Made by a program: the position numbers and the translations under genes. A DNA stretch of 64,000 nt from assembly GCF_014636475.1 (NCBI RefSeq), contig NZ_BMEL01000001.1:806001-870000 (forward strand), read 5' to 3'. Below are positions 16,073 to 23,493 of this stretch, piece by piece. The DNA is from Halobacillus andaensis (GTDB taxonomy: Bacteria; Bacillota; Bacilli; Bacillales; Halobacillaceae). Every line of letters begins with the position of its first letter. The first letter of the stretch is position 1. The notes under the pieces are model-generated. The model saw nothing but the letters and a program-made list of their open reading frames with translations, made no database searches and was not told the DNA's origin.

Positions 16073-16879
16073 TTATTTTTTTAGTTCAACGTATTGATCT
16101 ATAATCTCTTTATGGATGTCGGGATGACTGGCTAACACAGTCGTCTTATTAAGCATGTCCAGCTCTTGACCATCTGCCGTAGTTACAAGCCCCCCCACTT
16201 CGTTCACAATAATCTTCCCCGCAGCAATATCCCAAGGCATCAACGTCATCGTTAAGTAACCATCAAGCACACCTTCAGCTACATAAGCAAATTCTAAAGC
16301 GGCTGAACCGTAAGAGCGTGTACTGCGAATCCGCTTAACTAGCTCTTCTACCCCTTTATGTTCAATATGAGGGTTCTCAGGAATTAACCAAGAAGTATTT
16401 AATGCTAATATCGATTGTTCCATTGATCGTTCATTCATTAATTTAAGAGGCTCATCGTTTTTAAAAGCACCTTGTCCACGTACCGCTGTGTACAGAGCTC
16501 CTGCCATAACATCATAAATGATCCCGATTTGCCCAACACCTTCCTCATAGATACCAACGGAAATAGCAAAGTTCCGTTTTTGGTGAACAAAATTCATGGT
16601 TCCATCGATGGGGTCGACAATCCAAACAATTCCTTTTAAATCTTGGATGTCATCTCCAAACCCTTCCTCACCGAATAATCGATGTTCCGGAAACTCGTTT
16701 CGAATACTCTCCGCAAAGAATTTTTCTGTGCTTTGATCCATTTCTGTTACTAAATCATTAGGGTTCGATTTAGTTTCAATGGTTCGAGGTTCATGAATTT
16801 TTTCTTTAATTCGCTGCCCTGCTTCATATACAAAGTCTTTCGCTTTTTCAAATAAATGTTCTCTTGTTTGACTCTCCAT
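16073..16879 (-). CDS. suhB: inositol-1-monophosphatase family protein (YktC/SuhB-like)
   Basis: A Mg-dependent phosphatase of 268 residues. The metal-binding motifs are complete: GEEGF (about 71), the WIVDPIDGTMNFVH signature (about 88-101) and the second motif MPWDIAAGKIIVNEVGG (about 212-228). Its position between ykzI and ylaF matches yktC, an inositol monophosphatase of B. subtilis. The physiological substrate in Bacillaceae is not certain; inositol phosphates, other sugar phosphates and pAp are possible. The ribosome site (GAAGGAG) is rather far from the ATG. Confidence 0.93.
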   Translation of the reverse strand: MESQTREHLFEKAKDFVYEAGQRIKEKIHEPRTIETKSNPNDLVTEMDQSTEKFFAESIRNEFPEHRLFGEEGFGDDIQDLKGIVWIVDPIDGTMNFVHQKRNFAISVGIYEEGVGQIGIIYDVMAGALYTAVRGQGAFKNDEPLKLMNERSMEQSILALNTSWLIPENPHIEHKGVEELVKRIRSTRSYGSAALEFAYVAEGVLDGYLTMTLMPWDIAAGKIIVNEVGGLVTTADGQELDMLNKTTVLASHPDIHKEIIDQYVELKK

Positions 16880-16943
16880 AGACTAGATTGACTCCTTCTC
16901 GTATGGTATCCCTCTATCTTAGCAGAAATTGGGTGTATTAAAC

Positions 16944-16974
16944 AAAAAAAGAGCAGCCTTTAGTCGGTGCTCTT
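16944..16974 (-). terminator. terminator after the ykzI-like gene
   Basis: The hairpin AGAGCA...TGCTCT is followed on the minus strand by seven T residues. Confidence 0.75.
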
Positions 16975-17162
16975 TATTCAGACCATTCCATCAGCTGCTT
17001 ATGAAGCTCTGACAACCTCATTTTACATTTATCCATTTGCTCCTTGTCCTCCGCTATCATAGCATCATGCAAGGAAACCAGTTCATAATCAATTTCCATG
17101 CGGATTACGGGGAGCCTCTCTTCAGCTTCTCTTTTACGTAATGCCTCCATAACGTGTTTCAC
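16974..17162 (-). CDS. small hypothetical protein in the YkzI position
   Basis: A 62-residue charged helical protein (HVMEALRKREAEERLPVIRMEIDYELVSLHDAM...). The best start is the GTG at 17162, eight bases after GGGAGG; an upstream ATG at 17207 extends it with unlikely residues. The place between yktB and yktC/suhB and the size equal those of B. subtilis ykzI. Family identity is inferred mainly from position. Function unknown. Confidence 0.65.
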   Translation of the reverse strand: MKHVMEALRKREAEERLPVIRMEIDYELVSLHDAMIAEDKEQMDKCKMRLSELHKQLMEWSE

Positions 17163-17340
17163 TGGTCTTTCCTCCCTTTTTCCATCCATAATTATATATA
17201 TGACCATAAGCTCCTGAAGTTTCGATAAGATTACTTATTTATAACCCAATTTCGCATGTCTGAAACCTGCAAAACACATTACTTAATGGCAGCTCTGACT
17301 TATGGTAAAATTCTGTGTAGAATAAATAGGAGTTGAGTTT

Positions 17341-17967
17341 ATGAGTGAGTTTAATGGATTTACGCAGCAAGATTTTGATGTTTTTTCTATTGATGGACTT
17401 GAAGACAGAATGGAAGCCCTTCGAGGGAATATCTCCCCTAAATTAGAAGCGGTTGCTACTGAATTAGCTCCTGATCTTACAGCTATGACGGGAGATGAAA
17501 TGTTTGCACATGTAGCTAAACACGCGAGACGGACCACAAATCCTCCGAACGATACATGGGCTGCGCTTGCCGCAAATAAGAGAGGCTATAAGAAGCTTCC
17601 TCATTTTCAAATCGGCATGTGGGGGACCCACGTTTTCGTCTGGTTTGCAGTGATTTATGAGAGCCCGATTAAAGAAGACTTTGCAAAAACACTGCTTAAA
17701 AACCAAGAAGAAGTTCAGTCCATTGTTCCAGACGAATTTGTGTGGTCACTTGATCATACTAAGCCAGACACCATCCCACACAACGAAGTAGATGATGAAA
17801 AATTAACTCAAATGCTCGATCGATTAAAAACAGTTAAAAAAGCTGAACTTCTTTGCGGCATTACGCTTGATCGAGACGATGAACGTCTTCAAGACGGCCA
17901 GCGCTTTATTGACTTGTGCCGCAATACGTTTGAAACATTACTGCCACTCTACCGTTATACAAAATAA
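17341..17967 (+). CDS. yktB: YktB family protein (DUF1054/UPF0637)
   Basis: A 208-residue soluble protein matching the UPF0637 family (B. subtilis YktB). Conserved phrases are [40 protein letters not shown] and [28 protein letters not shown] precedes the ATG. It is convergent with yktA; repeat element E1 lies between them. No catalytic motif is evident. Confidence 0.88.
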   Translation: MSEFNGFTQQDFDVFSIDGLEDRMEALRGNISPKLEAVATELAPDLTAMTGDEMFAHVAKHARRTTNPPNDTWAALAANKRGYKKLPHFQIGMWGTHVFVWFAVIYESPIKEDFAKTLLKNQEEVQSIVPDEFVWSLDHTKPDTIPHNEVDDEKLTQMLDRLKTVKKAELLCGITLDRDDERLQDGQRFIDLCRNTFETLLPLYRYTK

Positions 17968-17970
17968 AAA

Positions 17971-17989
17971 AAGAGCCATATCGGCTCTT
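17971..17989 (+). terminator. terminator hairpin of yktB, left copy of a duplicated hairpin
   Basis: The palindrome AAGAGCCATATCGGCTCTT directly follows yktB. It recurs at 18410-18428 with one base changed. Repeat E1 sits exactly between the two copies. Confidence 0.8.
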
Positions 17990-18409
17990 CAGGCTATTGA
18001 AAAAGCTTAGACGAATATATTAGGATAATGAGATGTGATTCCTTCATATTTGTCTGGTGAAAAGGAACAGGAAAAAAGCGCCGCTTTCCGCGGGGCAAGA
18101 CGGAAAGTCTCCTCGGTCTGCGACCTCCGGGGCCTCTCCTGTCTGCTCGTCCCGCAGGAGTCGTCACTTTTTCCGTTCCTTTTATCAAATTAGGCTTTGG
18201 AACCATCGTAGAATGAATGAGCTGTAGGAAACAGCGAAACTCCTATGGGAGATACGAATAAGGGGTGACCCCGGAAGGCATAAGCCTGAGGAGGCACACC
18301 ATTCGCCCATGGAAAGGGAGTCGTTTCCTAAAACCCTTTATTCTATCGAAGGAAAAAAACTTACACGTACGTAAAAAATTAAACAAACCTAAAGTTTCTC
18401 TACAAGCTG
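17990..18409 (-). repeat. dispersed repeat E1 (about 420 bp), complete copy in reverse orientation
   Basis: This is the most regular E copy. Read on the minus strand it begins CAGCTTGTAGAGAAAC and ends AAGCTTTTTCAATAGCCTG, so its ends are weak inverted repeats (CAGCTTGT... against CAGGCTATTG...). It carries two long imperfect palindromes. Module A is bounded by GGGTTTTAGGAAACGACTCC and GGAGTTTCGCTGTTTCC. Module B is bounded by GGAACGGAAAAAGTG and CTTTTTTCCTGTTCC and has a GC-rich core with CGACTCCTGCGGGACGAGC. Related copies lie at 21650, 26066, 39013, 47181 and 59779. Short open frames inside it are by-products of the palindromes. Confidence 0.88.
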
Positions 18410-18428
18410 AAGAGCCATATTGGCTCTT
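18410..18428 (-). terminator. terminator hairpin of yktA, right copy of the duplicated hairpin
   Basis: AAGAGCCATATTGGCTCTT matches the copy at 17971-17989 at 18 of 19 positions. It lies just after the yktA stop codon, and as a palindrome it can serve either strand. Confidence 0.8.
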
Positions 18429-18429
18429 T

Positions 18430-18708
18430 TTATTTATTCATCTTTACTCGCTGCCCTTCAGACAGTTCTCTCGCTCTTTTAACCGTTCGATAACAGGAAT
18501 ACCCAGACTCTTTTTCAAACTGCCCGCATAACTGCTTCTCTTCACTTTTTGACGGAACAATTTGTTTGAATCGCGTATAGGCCATCATGAGATCTTCCTT
18601 CTTTACAATGCCTTCATAAGCTTGTTCAACCATTGAATAAAAGTTTACGACATCAATGATTTCTTCTTTCGTCCAAAACGCTTCATCTATTGGATATTGA
18701 TAACTCAT
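18430..18708 (-). CDS. yktA: YktA family protein (UPF0223)
   Basis: A 92-residue soluble protein matching UPF0223: SYQYPIDEAFWTKEEIIDVVNFYSMVEQAYE, then CGQFEKESGYSCYRTVKRARE. The ATG at 18708 follows AAAGGAAG; the longer frame from 18738 has no ribosome site. Probably co-transcribed with the nitronate monooxygenase-like gene 20 bp upstream. Function unknown. Confidence 0.87.
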   Translation of the reverse strand: MSYQYPIDEAFWTKEEIIDVVNFYSMVEQAYEGIVKKEDLMMAYTRFKQIVPSKSEEKQLCGQFEKESGYSCYRTVKRARELSEGQRVKMNK

Positions 18709-18728
18709 ATTGTCACTTCCTTTGATTA

Positions 18729-19682
18729 TTAGCTCCAACTTGTACGAATAGATTCTGCCTCTTTAATGATTCGCTCAAATAATTCGTTCACCGTTGGGAC
18801 GTCATGGATACGAGCTGCCACTTGCCCAGCCCAGCCAAATCCATGTTCTTCTCCATTATAAATGTATTTTTTATTCGTTTCTCCACTGACATACGGACGC
18901 AAAAATTCATAGCCTGGCTGATTTTTTTCATATTCTACAATTTGTTCCGTCCATTGGTTCTTCAATGCCCTGGCAGGCGCTCCTAATGAACGTTTTATCA
19001 CAATTGTAGAATTTTCATCCGCTTCAATTAAAGCATTTTTATACCTTTGATGAGCATGCCCACATTCTTTCGTTGCGATAAATCGCGTCCCCATTTCAAT
19101 GCCTTCCGCTCCTAATGCTAAAGCAGCCATGAGACCTTTCCCATCCCCAATCCCTCCTGATGCAATAACAGGGATTTTTACTGCTTCTGAAACTTGTGGT
19201 GTTAATACAAACGTACTCACATCTTCTCTGCCAATGTGACCGCCGCCTTCTTGTCCAACCACCATTACAGCATCTGCACCTAACTTTTCTGCTTTGATCG
19301 CTTGCCTTTTCGCAGCTACAAGAACCAGCGTTTTAATTCCAGTTCCTTCTACCATTTCTAAAAGAGGTTGAGGATTCCCCCCTGTAATGGATATAGCAGG
19401 TACTTTTTCATCAATGGCCGCTTGAACCATAGACTGAAATGGTCTTCCATGCTGCCCAATAGCAAAATTCACTCCAAAAGGTTTGGAGGTTAATGAGCGT
19501 ACATTATGTATTTCTTCACGCAATTGTACTTCATTCTTCATGCTCATCGCCGTAATTTGACCTAACCCACCGGCATTTGAAACAGCTGAAGCCAATTCAC
19601 TATAAGCTAAGTGAGCTAACCCCCCTTGTATGACCGGGTATTCAATATCCAGCAAATCCGTCACCCTTGTTTCCCACTTCAT
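18729..19682 (-). CDS. nitronate monooxygenase / FabK-like flavoprotein
   Basis: A TIM-barrel FMN protein of 317 residues. It opens with the usual YPVIQGGLAHLAYSELASAVSNAGGLG. It has the flavin-binding QEGGGHIGRED segment and the PVIASGGIGDGKG phosphate loop, then ALGAEGIEMGTRFIAT. Class I nitronate monooxygenases detoxify alkyl nitronates; the related FabK reduces enoyl-ACP. The sequence alone does not separate these two, and B. subtilis YrpB-type proteins are close. GGAAGG lies eight bases before the ATG at 19682. Confidence 0.85.
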   Translation of the reverse strand: MKWETRVTDLLDIEYPVIQGGLAHLAYSELASAVSNAGGLGQITAMSMKNEVQLREEIHNVRSLTSKPFGVNFAIGQHGRPFQSMVQAAIDEKVPAISITGGNPQPLLEMVEGTGIKTLVLVAAKRQAIKAEKLGADAVMVVGQEGGGHIGREDVSTFVLTPQVSEAVKIPVIASGGIGDGKGLMAALALGAEGIEMGTRFIATKECGHAHQRYKNALIEADENSTIVIKRSLGAPARALKNQWTEQIVEYEKNQPGYEFLRPYVSGETNKKYIYNGEEHGFGWAGQVAARIHDVPTVNELFERIIKEAESIRTSWS

Positions 19683-19728
19683 ACGATTCACCTTCCTTTT
19701 TCATCAGTTTATCATCTAGTAAAAAAAC

Positions 19729-19757
19729 TAGCCACAGTATGAGAACTCTGCTATAAT
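19729..19757 (+). promoter_or_regulatory. candidate sigma-A promoter of speA
   Basis: TAGCCA, a 17-base spacer, then a perfect TATAAT at 19752-19757, about 75 bases before the speA ATG. Confidence 0.5.
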
Positions 19758-19833
19758 TCATGTGCTTTTATACGTGACATAGCAAAATATCAAAAGCAAT
19801 AAAAAGCTTGATTTTATAAAGAGGTGGACCACG

Positions 19834-21303
19834 ATGGACCAAAATAAAACGCCTTTGTTTTCGGGGCTTAAACAACATATTGAAAAAAAGCCTGTACAAT
19901 TTCACATTCCTGGCCATAAGCAAGGGAAAGGAATGGATAGCGAATTCGCTTCTTTTATGGGAAGCCAGTCATTAGCGATCGATTTAATTAATATTGAACC
20001 ATTAGATGACCTGCATCATCCTCATGGGTTAATTAAGGAAGCGCAGACACTTGCAGCAGAAGCCTTTGGAGCCGATTACACATTTTTCTCCGTACAAGGC
20101 ACTTCTGGTGCCATCATGACAATGGTAATGAGTGTCTGCCACCCCGGTGATAAAATTATTGTTCCAAGAAATGTTCATAAATCTGTGACCTCCGCTATTA
20201 TTTTCTCAGGCGCCATTCCTATTTTTGTTCATCCTGCTTTAGATGATCAATTAGGAATATCTCATGGTATAACACCCGCCGCTGTTAAACATGCTTGCGA
20301 GGCTCACCCTGATGCCAAAGCTGTACTTGTGATCAATCCGACGTATTTTGGTGTTACTGCTGATTTAAAACAAATTGTTAACATTGCCCACGGCTATGAC
20401 ATGCCTGTTCTTGTTGATGAAGCCCACGGCGTTCATATCCATTTTCACGAAAGGCTCCCAGCGTCAGCAATGCAAGCTGGGGCAGATTTAGCAGCTACAA
20501 GTGTACACAAACTTGGAGGTGCCTTAACGCAAAGCTCCGTATTGAATTTAAAAGAAGGATATGTATCTCATGAACGAGTGCAGTCGGTGCTTTCCATGTT
20601 AACGACCACTTCTACTTCTTACCTTCTTCTTGCCTCTCTTGACACCGCGCGAAGGCATTTAGCGATGAATGGTAAAGAAATGATTGAACAGACGCTGAAT
20701 TTAGCAGACGAAGCACGATACAAAATAAATGAGATCCCTGGCTTATATTGCGTTGGAGAAGAAATAATAGGAACACCAGCCACTTTCGATTATGACCCGA
20801 CAAAGCTTATTATTTCTGTTAAAGAATTAGGGATTACTGGCTATGATGTAGAGGTTTGGTTAAGGAAGCATTATCACATTGAAGTAGAGCTGTCCGATCT
20901 ATATAACATCCTCTGCATTATTACCTCAGGGGACTCCAAACGTGAACTCACTCTGTTGGTAGAAGCGCTCACTCACTTAGCTGGTGAAGCTAAACGTGAT
21001 TTGGAAGTGGATAACATGAAAGTAAATGTGCCAGAAATCCCGCTCCTTGCTTTATCACCAAGAGAAGCGTTTTATGCTTCTACGGAAACAGTTCCCTTTG
21101 CCCGATCTGTCGGTCGGATCAGCGCTGAATTTTTGATGGTCTACCCCCCCGGTATCCCAATCTTCATTCCAGGAGAAATCATCACCCAGGACAATATTGA
21201 CTACATCAATGAAAACATTGCTGCTGGATTGCCTGTTCAAGGATTAGAAGATGACACACTTGAAACGATTCAAGTGATTAAAGAACATAGAGCTTTTAAA
21301 TAA
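19834..21303 (+). CDS. speA: arginine/lysine/ornithine decarboxylase family protein (SpeA-like)
   Basis: A PLP-dependent group III decarboxylase of 489 residues in the short bacillar form. It opens with the substrate-channel phrase PVQFHIPGHKQGKGM. It carries the cofactor aspartate in VLVDEAHGVHI and the Schiff-base lysine in AATSVHKLGG (about residue 229). The position next to SR1 and slp matches B. subtilis speA, an arginine decarboxylase that makes agmatine for polyamines. The substrate is inferred from that match; lysine is an alternative for this family. AAGAGGTGG precedes the ATG. Confidence 0.92.
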   Translation: MDQNKTPLFSGLKQHIEKKPVQFHIPGHKQGKGMDSEFASFMGSQSLAIDLINIEPLDDLHHPHGLIKEAQTLAAEAFGADYTFFSVQGTSGAIMTMVMSVCHPGDKIIVPRNVHKSVTSAIIFSGAIPIFVHPALDDQLGISHGITPAAVKHACEAHPDAKAVLVINPTYFGVTADLKQIVNIAHGYDMPVLVDEAHGVHIHFHERLPASAMQAGADLAATSVHKLGGALTQSSVLNLKEGYVSHERVQSVLSMLTTTSTSYLLLASLDTARRHLAMNGKEMIEQTLNLADEARYKINEIPGLYCVGEEIIGTPATFDYDPTKLIISVKELGITGYDVEVWLRKHYHIEVELSDLYNILCIITSGDSKRELTLLVEALTHLAGEAKRDLEVDNMKVNVPEIPLLALSPREAFYASTETVPFARSVGRISAEFLMVYPPGIPIFIPGEIITQDNIDYINENIAAGLPVQGLEDDTLETIQVIKEHRAFK

Positions 21304-21313
21304 CTGCACAAGC

Positions 21314-21352
21314 AAAAGGCTCTCCAATGATTTTCATTGGAGAGCCTTTTTT
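21314..21352. terminator. bidirectional terminator of speA and SR1
   Basis: A 17-bp stem (AAAAGGCTCTCCAATGA with its complement) around TTT, with T-runs on both strands, between convergent transcripts. Confidence 0.92.
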
Positions 21353-21357
21353 AAGTA

Positions 21358-21468
21358 CTACTTTTTAGGTTGGTTGCAAGAAGGACATTTACTGTAAAGA
21401 GTAGACACTTTTTCGTTTTCATAATGTTCAATTACCTTTTGACACCCTTGACAAACAATTGTACCCAT
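21358..21468 (-). CDS. sr1P: GapA-binding peptide SR1P
   Basis: A 36-residue peptide starting MGTIVCQGCQKVIEHY. The opening MGTIVCQ.C and the middle EKVxTLY are the hallmarks of SR1P. In B. subtilis SR1P binds glyceraldehyde-3-phosphate dehydrogenase GapA and promotes its action with RNase J1. Two CxxC pairs (Cys6/Cys9 and Cys28/Cys31) suggest a small zinc ribbon. GGATGG lies upstream of the ATG. The gene is too short for default gene callers. RNase J1 is encoded in this same window (34757-36424). Confidence 0.9.
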   Translation of the reverse strand: MGTIVCQGCQKVIEHYENEKVSTLYSKCPSCNQPKK

Positions 21469-21492
21469 TTTTACATCCCATCCTTTACGTTT

Positions 21493-21506
21493 TGTATTCG
21501 CTTTCA
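21493..21506. promoter_or_regulatory. cre-like site just downstream of the SR1 start
   Basis: On the minus strand TGAAAGCGAATACA resembles the CcpA-binding consensus TGWNANCGNTNWCA with one mismatch. It lies a few bases after the predicted start, where it could act as a roadblock. Confidence 0.4.
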
Positions 21507-21516
21507 CTGTACATTT

Positions 21517-21545
21517 ATTTTAATATGTCACATTAAAAATTACAA
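21517..21545 (-). promoter_or_regulatory. promoter of SR1
   Basis: TTGTAA (21540-21545), a 17-base spacer, and TAAAAT (21517-21522) on the minus strand. Confidence 0.7.
21522..21532 (-). promoter_or_regulatory. CcpN operator overlapping the SR1 -10 region
   Basis: TGTGACATATT fits the CcpN consensus TRTGHYATAYW at every position. A second near-match, TATGACACATT, lies at 21570-21580 (10 of 11). CcpN represses sr1 during glycolytic growth in B. subtilis. The consensus is recalled from the literature. Confidence 0.65.
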
Positions 21546-21569
21546 CCCCTTTAGTATAACTTTTTATAA

Positions 21570-21580
21570 AATGTGTCATA
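21570..21580 (-). promoter_or_regulatory. second CcpN-like site upstream of SR1
   Basis: TATGACACATT differs from TRTGHYATAYW at one position and lies upstream of the -35, consistent with two-site binding. Confidence 0.45.
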
Positions 21581-21620
21581 CTAATTAGTTGGTCTAATTC
21601 AATATATGAAATTCATTTTA

Positions 21621-21649
21621 AAAAAAGAACGGCTATACCCCGTTCTTTT
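21621..21649. terminator. terminator-like hairpin, left copy flanking repeat E2
   Basis: A palindrome with GAACGG and CCGTTC arms and flanking A and T runs. It repeats at 22043-22071 in the same orientation with one base different in 29. The plus-strand gene content to its left does not need a terminator, so it looks like a duplicate of the deacetylase terminator. Confidence 0.75.
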
Positions 21650-22042
21650 CTAGCTTCTTGAGAAACCATCGTTTTCTCTTTTAGCTCGAAAGTATAAGCA
21701 TTCCTTGCATGATCAAGAGGAAAGAGTTTTAGGAAACGACTCCCTTTCCAAGGGTGAAAGGTGTGCCTCCTCAGGCTTATCAGCCCTCCGGGGTCACACC
21801 TTATTCGTCACCCCCTTAGGAGTCTTCCCGTTTCCTAAAACCCTTTTTTCGATAATTAATCACTAGATCCAGTGGCGTTTAAGAGGTCTTTTTCCCCAAG
21901 GCTCCGTGATCCAGTGGTTCCAAGAGGCTCTTTTGATTAAAAGGAACGGAAAGCGTCGATTTTTCTTGTTCCTTTTTCTTCAGATTCTAATAAAGGAACC
22001 ATGTGATACTATGTGTACATCCATCCAAAGCTTTTTCAACAG
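21650..22042 (+). repeat. dispersed repeat E2, forward copy with module B core deleted
   Basis: Starts TAGCTTCTTGAGAAACC and ends CAAAGCTTTTTCAACAG. Module A (21730-21845) is intact: AGGAAACGACTCCCTTTCC to GTTTCCTAAAACCC. Module B is reduced to GGAACGGAAAGCG joined directly to TTTTTCTTGTTCC, so the GC-rich core of about 90 bases is missing. Confidence 0.82.
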
Positions 22043-22071
22043 AAAAAAGAACGGCTATACGCCGTTCTTTT
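22043..22071 (-). terminator. terminator of the deacetylase gene, right copy flanking repeat E2
   Basis: The hairpin ACGGC-tatac-GCCGT is extended by GAA/TTC and A/T runs; it overlaps the gene's stop codon by two bases. It is a near-identical copy of 21621-21649. Confidence 0.8.
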
Positions 22072-22903
22072 ACTCATCGATTTTAATAAGTTTAGGATCT
22101 AATAATTTATATCCTTTTTCTTTAAAACCTTCTACAATGTCTGGAATTGCTTCTGCTGTCCACTCTCGATCATGCATGAGTAAGTTTGCTCCAGGTACTA
22201 ATAGTTCGGTATTAACCATAATATCAGCTAGTGCGTCAGCATCTTGATAATCAGCTTCCCAATCGTATCCGTACGTCCAGTTCATTAACAACATGCCTTC
22301 ATCTTTAGCAATCTGTTCAGTCAGCTCTGTATTTTGACCAAAAGGAGCTCTAAAGAATTCGGGGCGCTCCCCAATAATCTCTTCAATTTGATCATTGAGA
22401 TCTACTATTTCAGATTTCTGCTCTTCTTCCGAGATGGCTTGTAAAGAAGCGTGAGTCATCGTGTGGTTTCCAATTGCGAAACCTAAATCATGTATTTCTT
22501 TTAAAGTTTCTTTCTTCTCAGGTGTATTGATAAAATGTCCATTCACAAAGAAGATAGCCGGTGCTCCTAACTCATGGAGGGTTTCCGCCATTTCCAGCCC
22601 ATGTTTGTCTGGTGCATCATCAAATGTAAGAAGAACTACTTCTTCTGAAGCATCATCGATAGGTTCAAATGCCCAAACCCTATTCATTATGTATTCCGGT
22701 TCAGCAGGGGATTCCTCTACAGCTTTTTCCTCTTCCTCTTGCTCCTCCTCACCATTATTATTTTTTTCTTTACCTTCCACATTCTCCTCTTCGTCCTCCA
22801 ACACATCTTCTTGTACCTCTTCACTCTCCTCCTTATGGGCTTGACTATCACTGCACCCCGTCAAAATGATCAGTACGATAAATACATTCAAAAAACTTTT
22901 CAT
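22070..22903 (-). CDS. polysaccharide deacetylase family lipoprotein
   Basis: A 277-residue lipoprotein (lipobox LILTGC, Cys17) with a long Glu-rich linker (about 22-66), then a NodB homology domain. Catalytic motifs are present: TFDDAPDKHG (motif 1, metal and base aspartates), GNHTMTH (motif 2, metal histidines), FRAPFGQN (motif 3) and LLMHDRE (motif 5-like). NodB enzymes remove N-acetyl groups from chitin-like or peptidoglycan sugars outside the cell. The substrate cannot be told; peptidoglycan is likely for a surface-anchored Bacillaceae enzyme. The acidic linker fits a wall-spanning, salt-adapted protein. GGGGGG precedes the ATG. Confidence 0.88.
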   Translation of the reverse strand: MKSFLNVFIVLIILTGCSDSQAHKEESEEVQEDVLEDEEENVEGKEKNNNGEEEQEEEEKAVEESPAEPEYIMNRVWAFEPIDDASEEVVLLTFDDAPDKHGLEMAETLHELGAPAIFFVNGHFINTPEKKETLKEIHDLGFAIGNHTMTHASLQAISEEEQKSEIVDLNDQIEEIIGERPEFFRAPFGQNTELTEQIAKDEGMLLMNWTYGYDWEADYQDADALADIMVNTELLVPGANLLMHDREWTAEAIPDIVEGFKEKGYKLLDPKLIKIDE

Positions 22904-23188
22904 TGTTACCCCCCAAATTTACTAAATATGTATATTTCAATTATAGAGGAAATGTTCATTTTTCACTATCGTTTTACAAAATTTTCGTTTATAATGTTCA
23001 AATGTGACTTATGAACCAGAGGGTATTTTTTATTCGAAAGAGTTGACATTGACTCCCGATTAGCTTTATTCTGTGTAATGGCCTGCTATTTGTGGGCTTT
23101 TTTATTTTGTTCGTGCATCTTTTTAACGATTCAGCAGAATTCGACACACTTGTTGTTTCGTTTTATAAGAGGATGGGTACTATAACGT
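22904..23188. other. intergenic region with no clear feature
   Basis: The stretch between the deacetylase start and the small frame at 23189 is AT-rich. It holds the deacetylase promoter region. I see no gene and only a weak hairpin near 23081-23103. Confidence 0.5.
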
Positions 23189-23356
23189 ATGGTACGATCA
23201 TCTCATTTCTTATTCCATTACACTATTCAACATTTTCCCTCTGAATGGTTCTTAACTTATTATATTCACAGTCCCCCACTTGAATATAAGCGCATGAAAG
23301 ACGAGTGGTGGCAAATAATAAAACCACTTCACTCCGAGCACGATCTAACTAACTAA
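23189..23356 (+). CDS. possible small protein of 55 residues, unknown
   Basis: An ATG-started frame encodes an aromatic-rich, protein-like sequence (SEWFLTYYIHSPPLEYKRMKDEWWQIIKPLH). An in-frame stop lies immediately upstream, and an AGAGG-type ribosome site is rather far (about 12-14 bases). It lies alone before the BCCT transporter. The composition (four Trp, many Tyr/His) argues that it is more than noise, but I do not recognise a family. Confidence 0.35.
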   Translation: MVRSSHFLFHYTIQHFPSEWFLTYYIHSPPLEYKRMKDEWWQIIKPLHSEHDLTN

Positions 23357-23493
23357 GGTTCAATGCAAGAAAAAGAGGCTTTTAAGTCTGGTGACTTCTT
23401 TCGAGATGAGATGATGGTTAACTTTGGGGATAGAGCAGAAACAAGTCGTTCCACCAGCTAAGCTCTCTTAATAAGTCGGAAAGGATGTTTGAT

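Larger units (their letters stand above)
21314..21510 (-). ncRNA. sr1: SR1-type dual-function regulatory RNA
   Basis: A transcript of about 197 nt is predicted from the promoter at 21517-21545 to the terminator at 21314-21352; B. subtilis SR1 is about 205 nt. It encodes the SR1P peptide and lies next to speA, as SR1 does in B. subtilis. There SR1 base-pairs with ahrC mRNA and its peptide binds GapA. Pairing with ahrC cannot be tested here because the target gene is outside the window. Confidence 0.75.
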
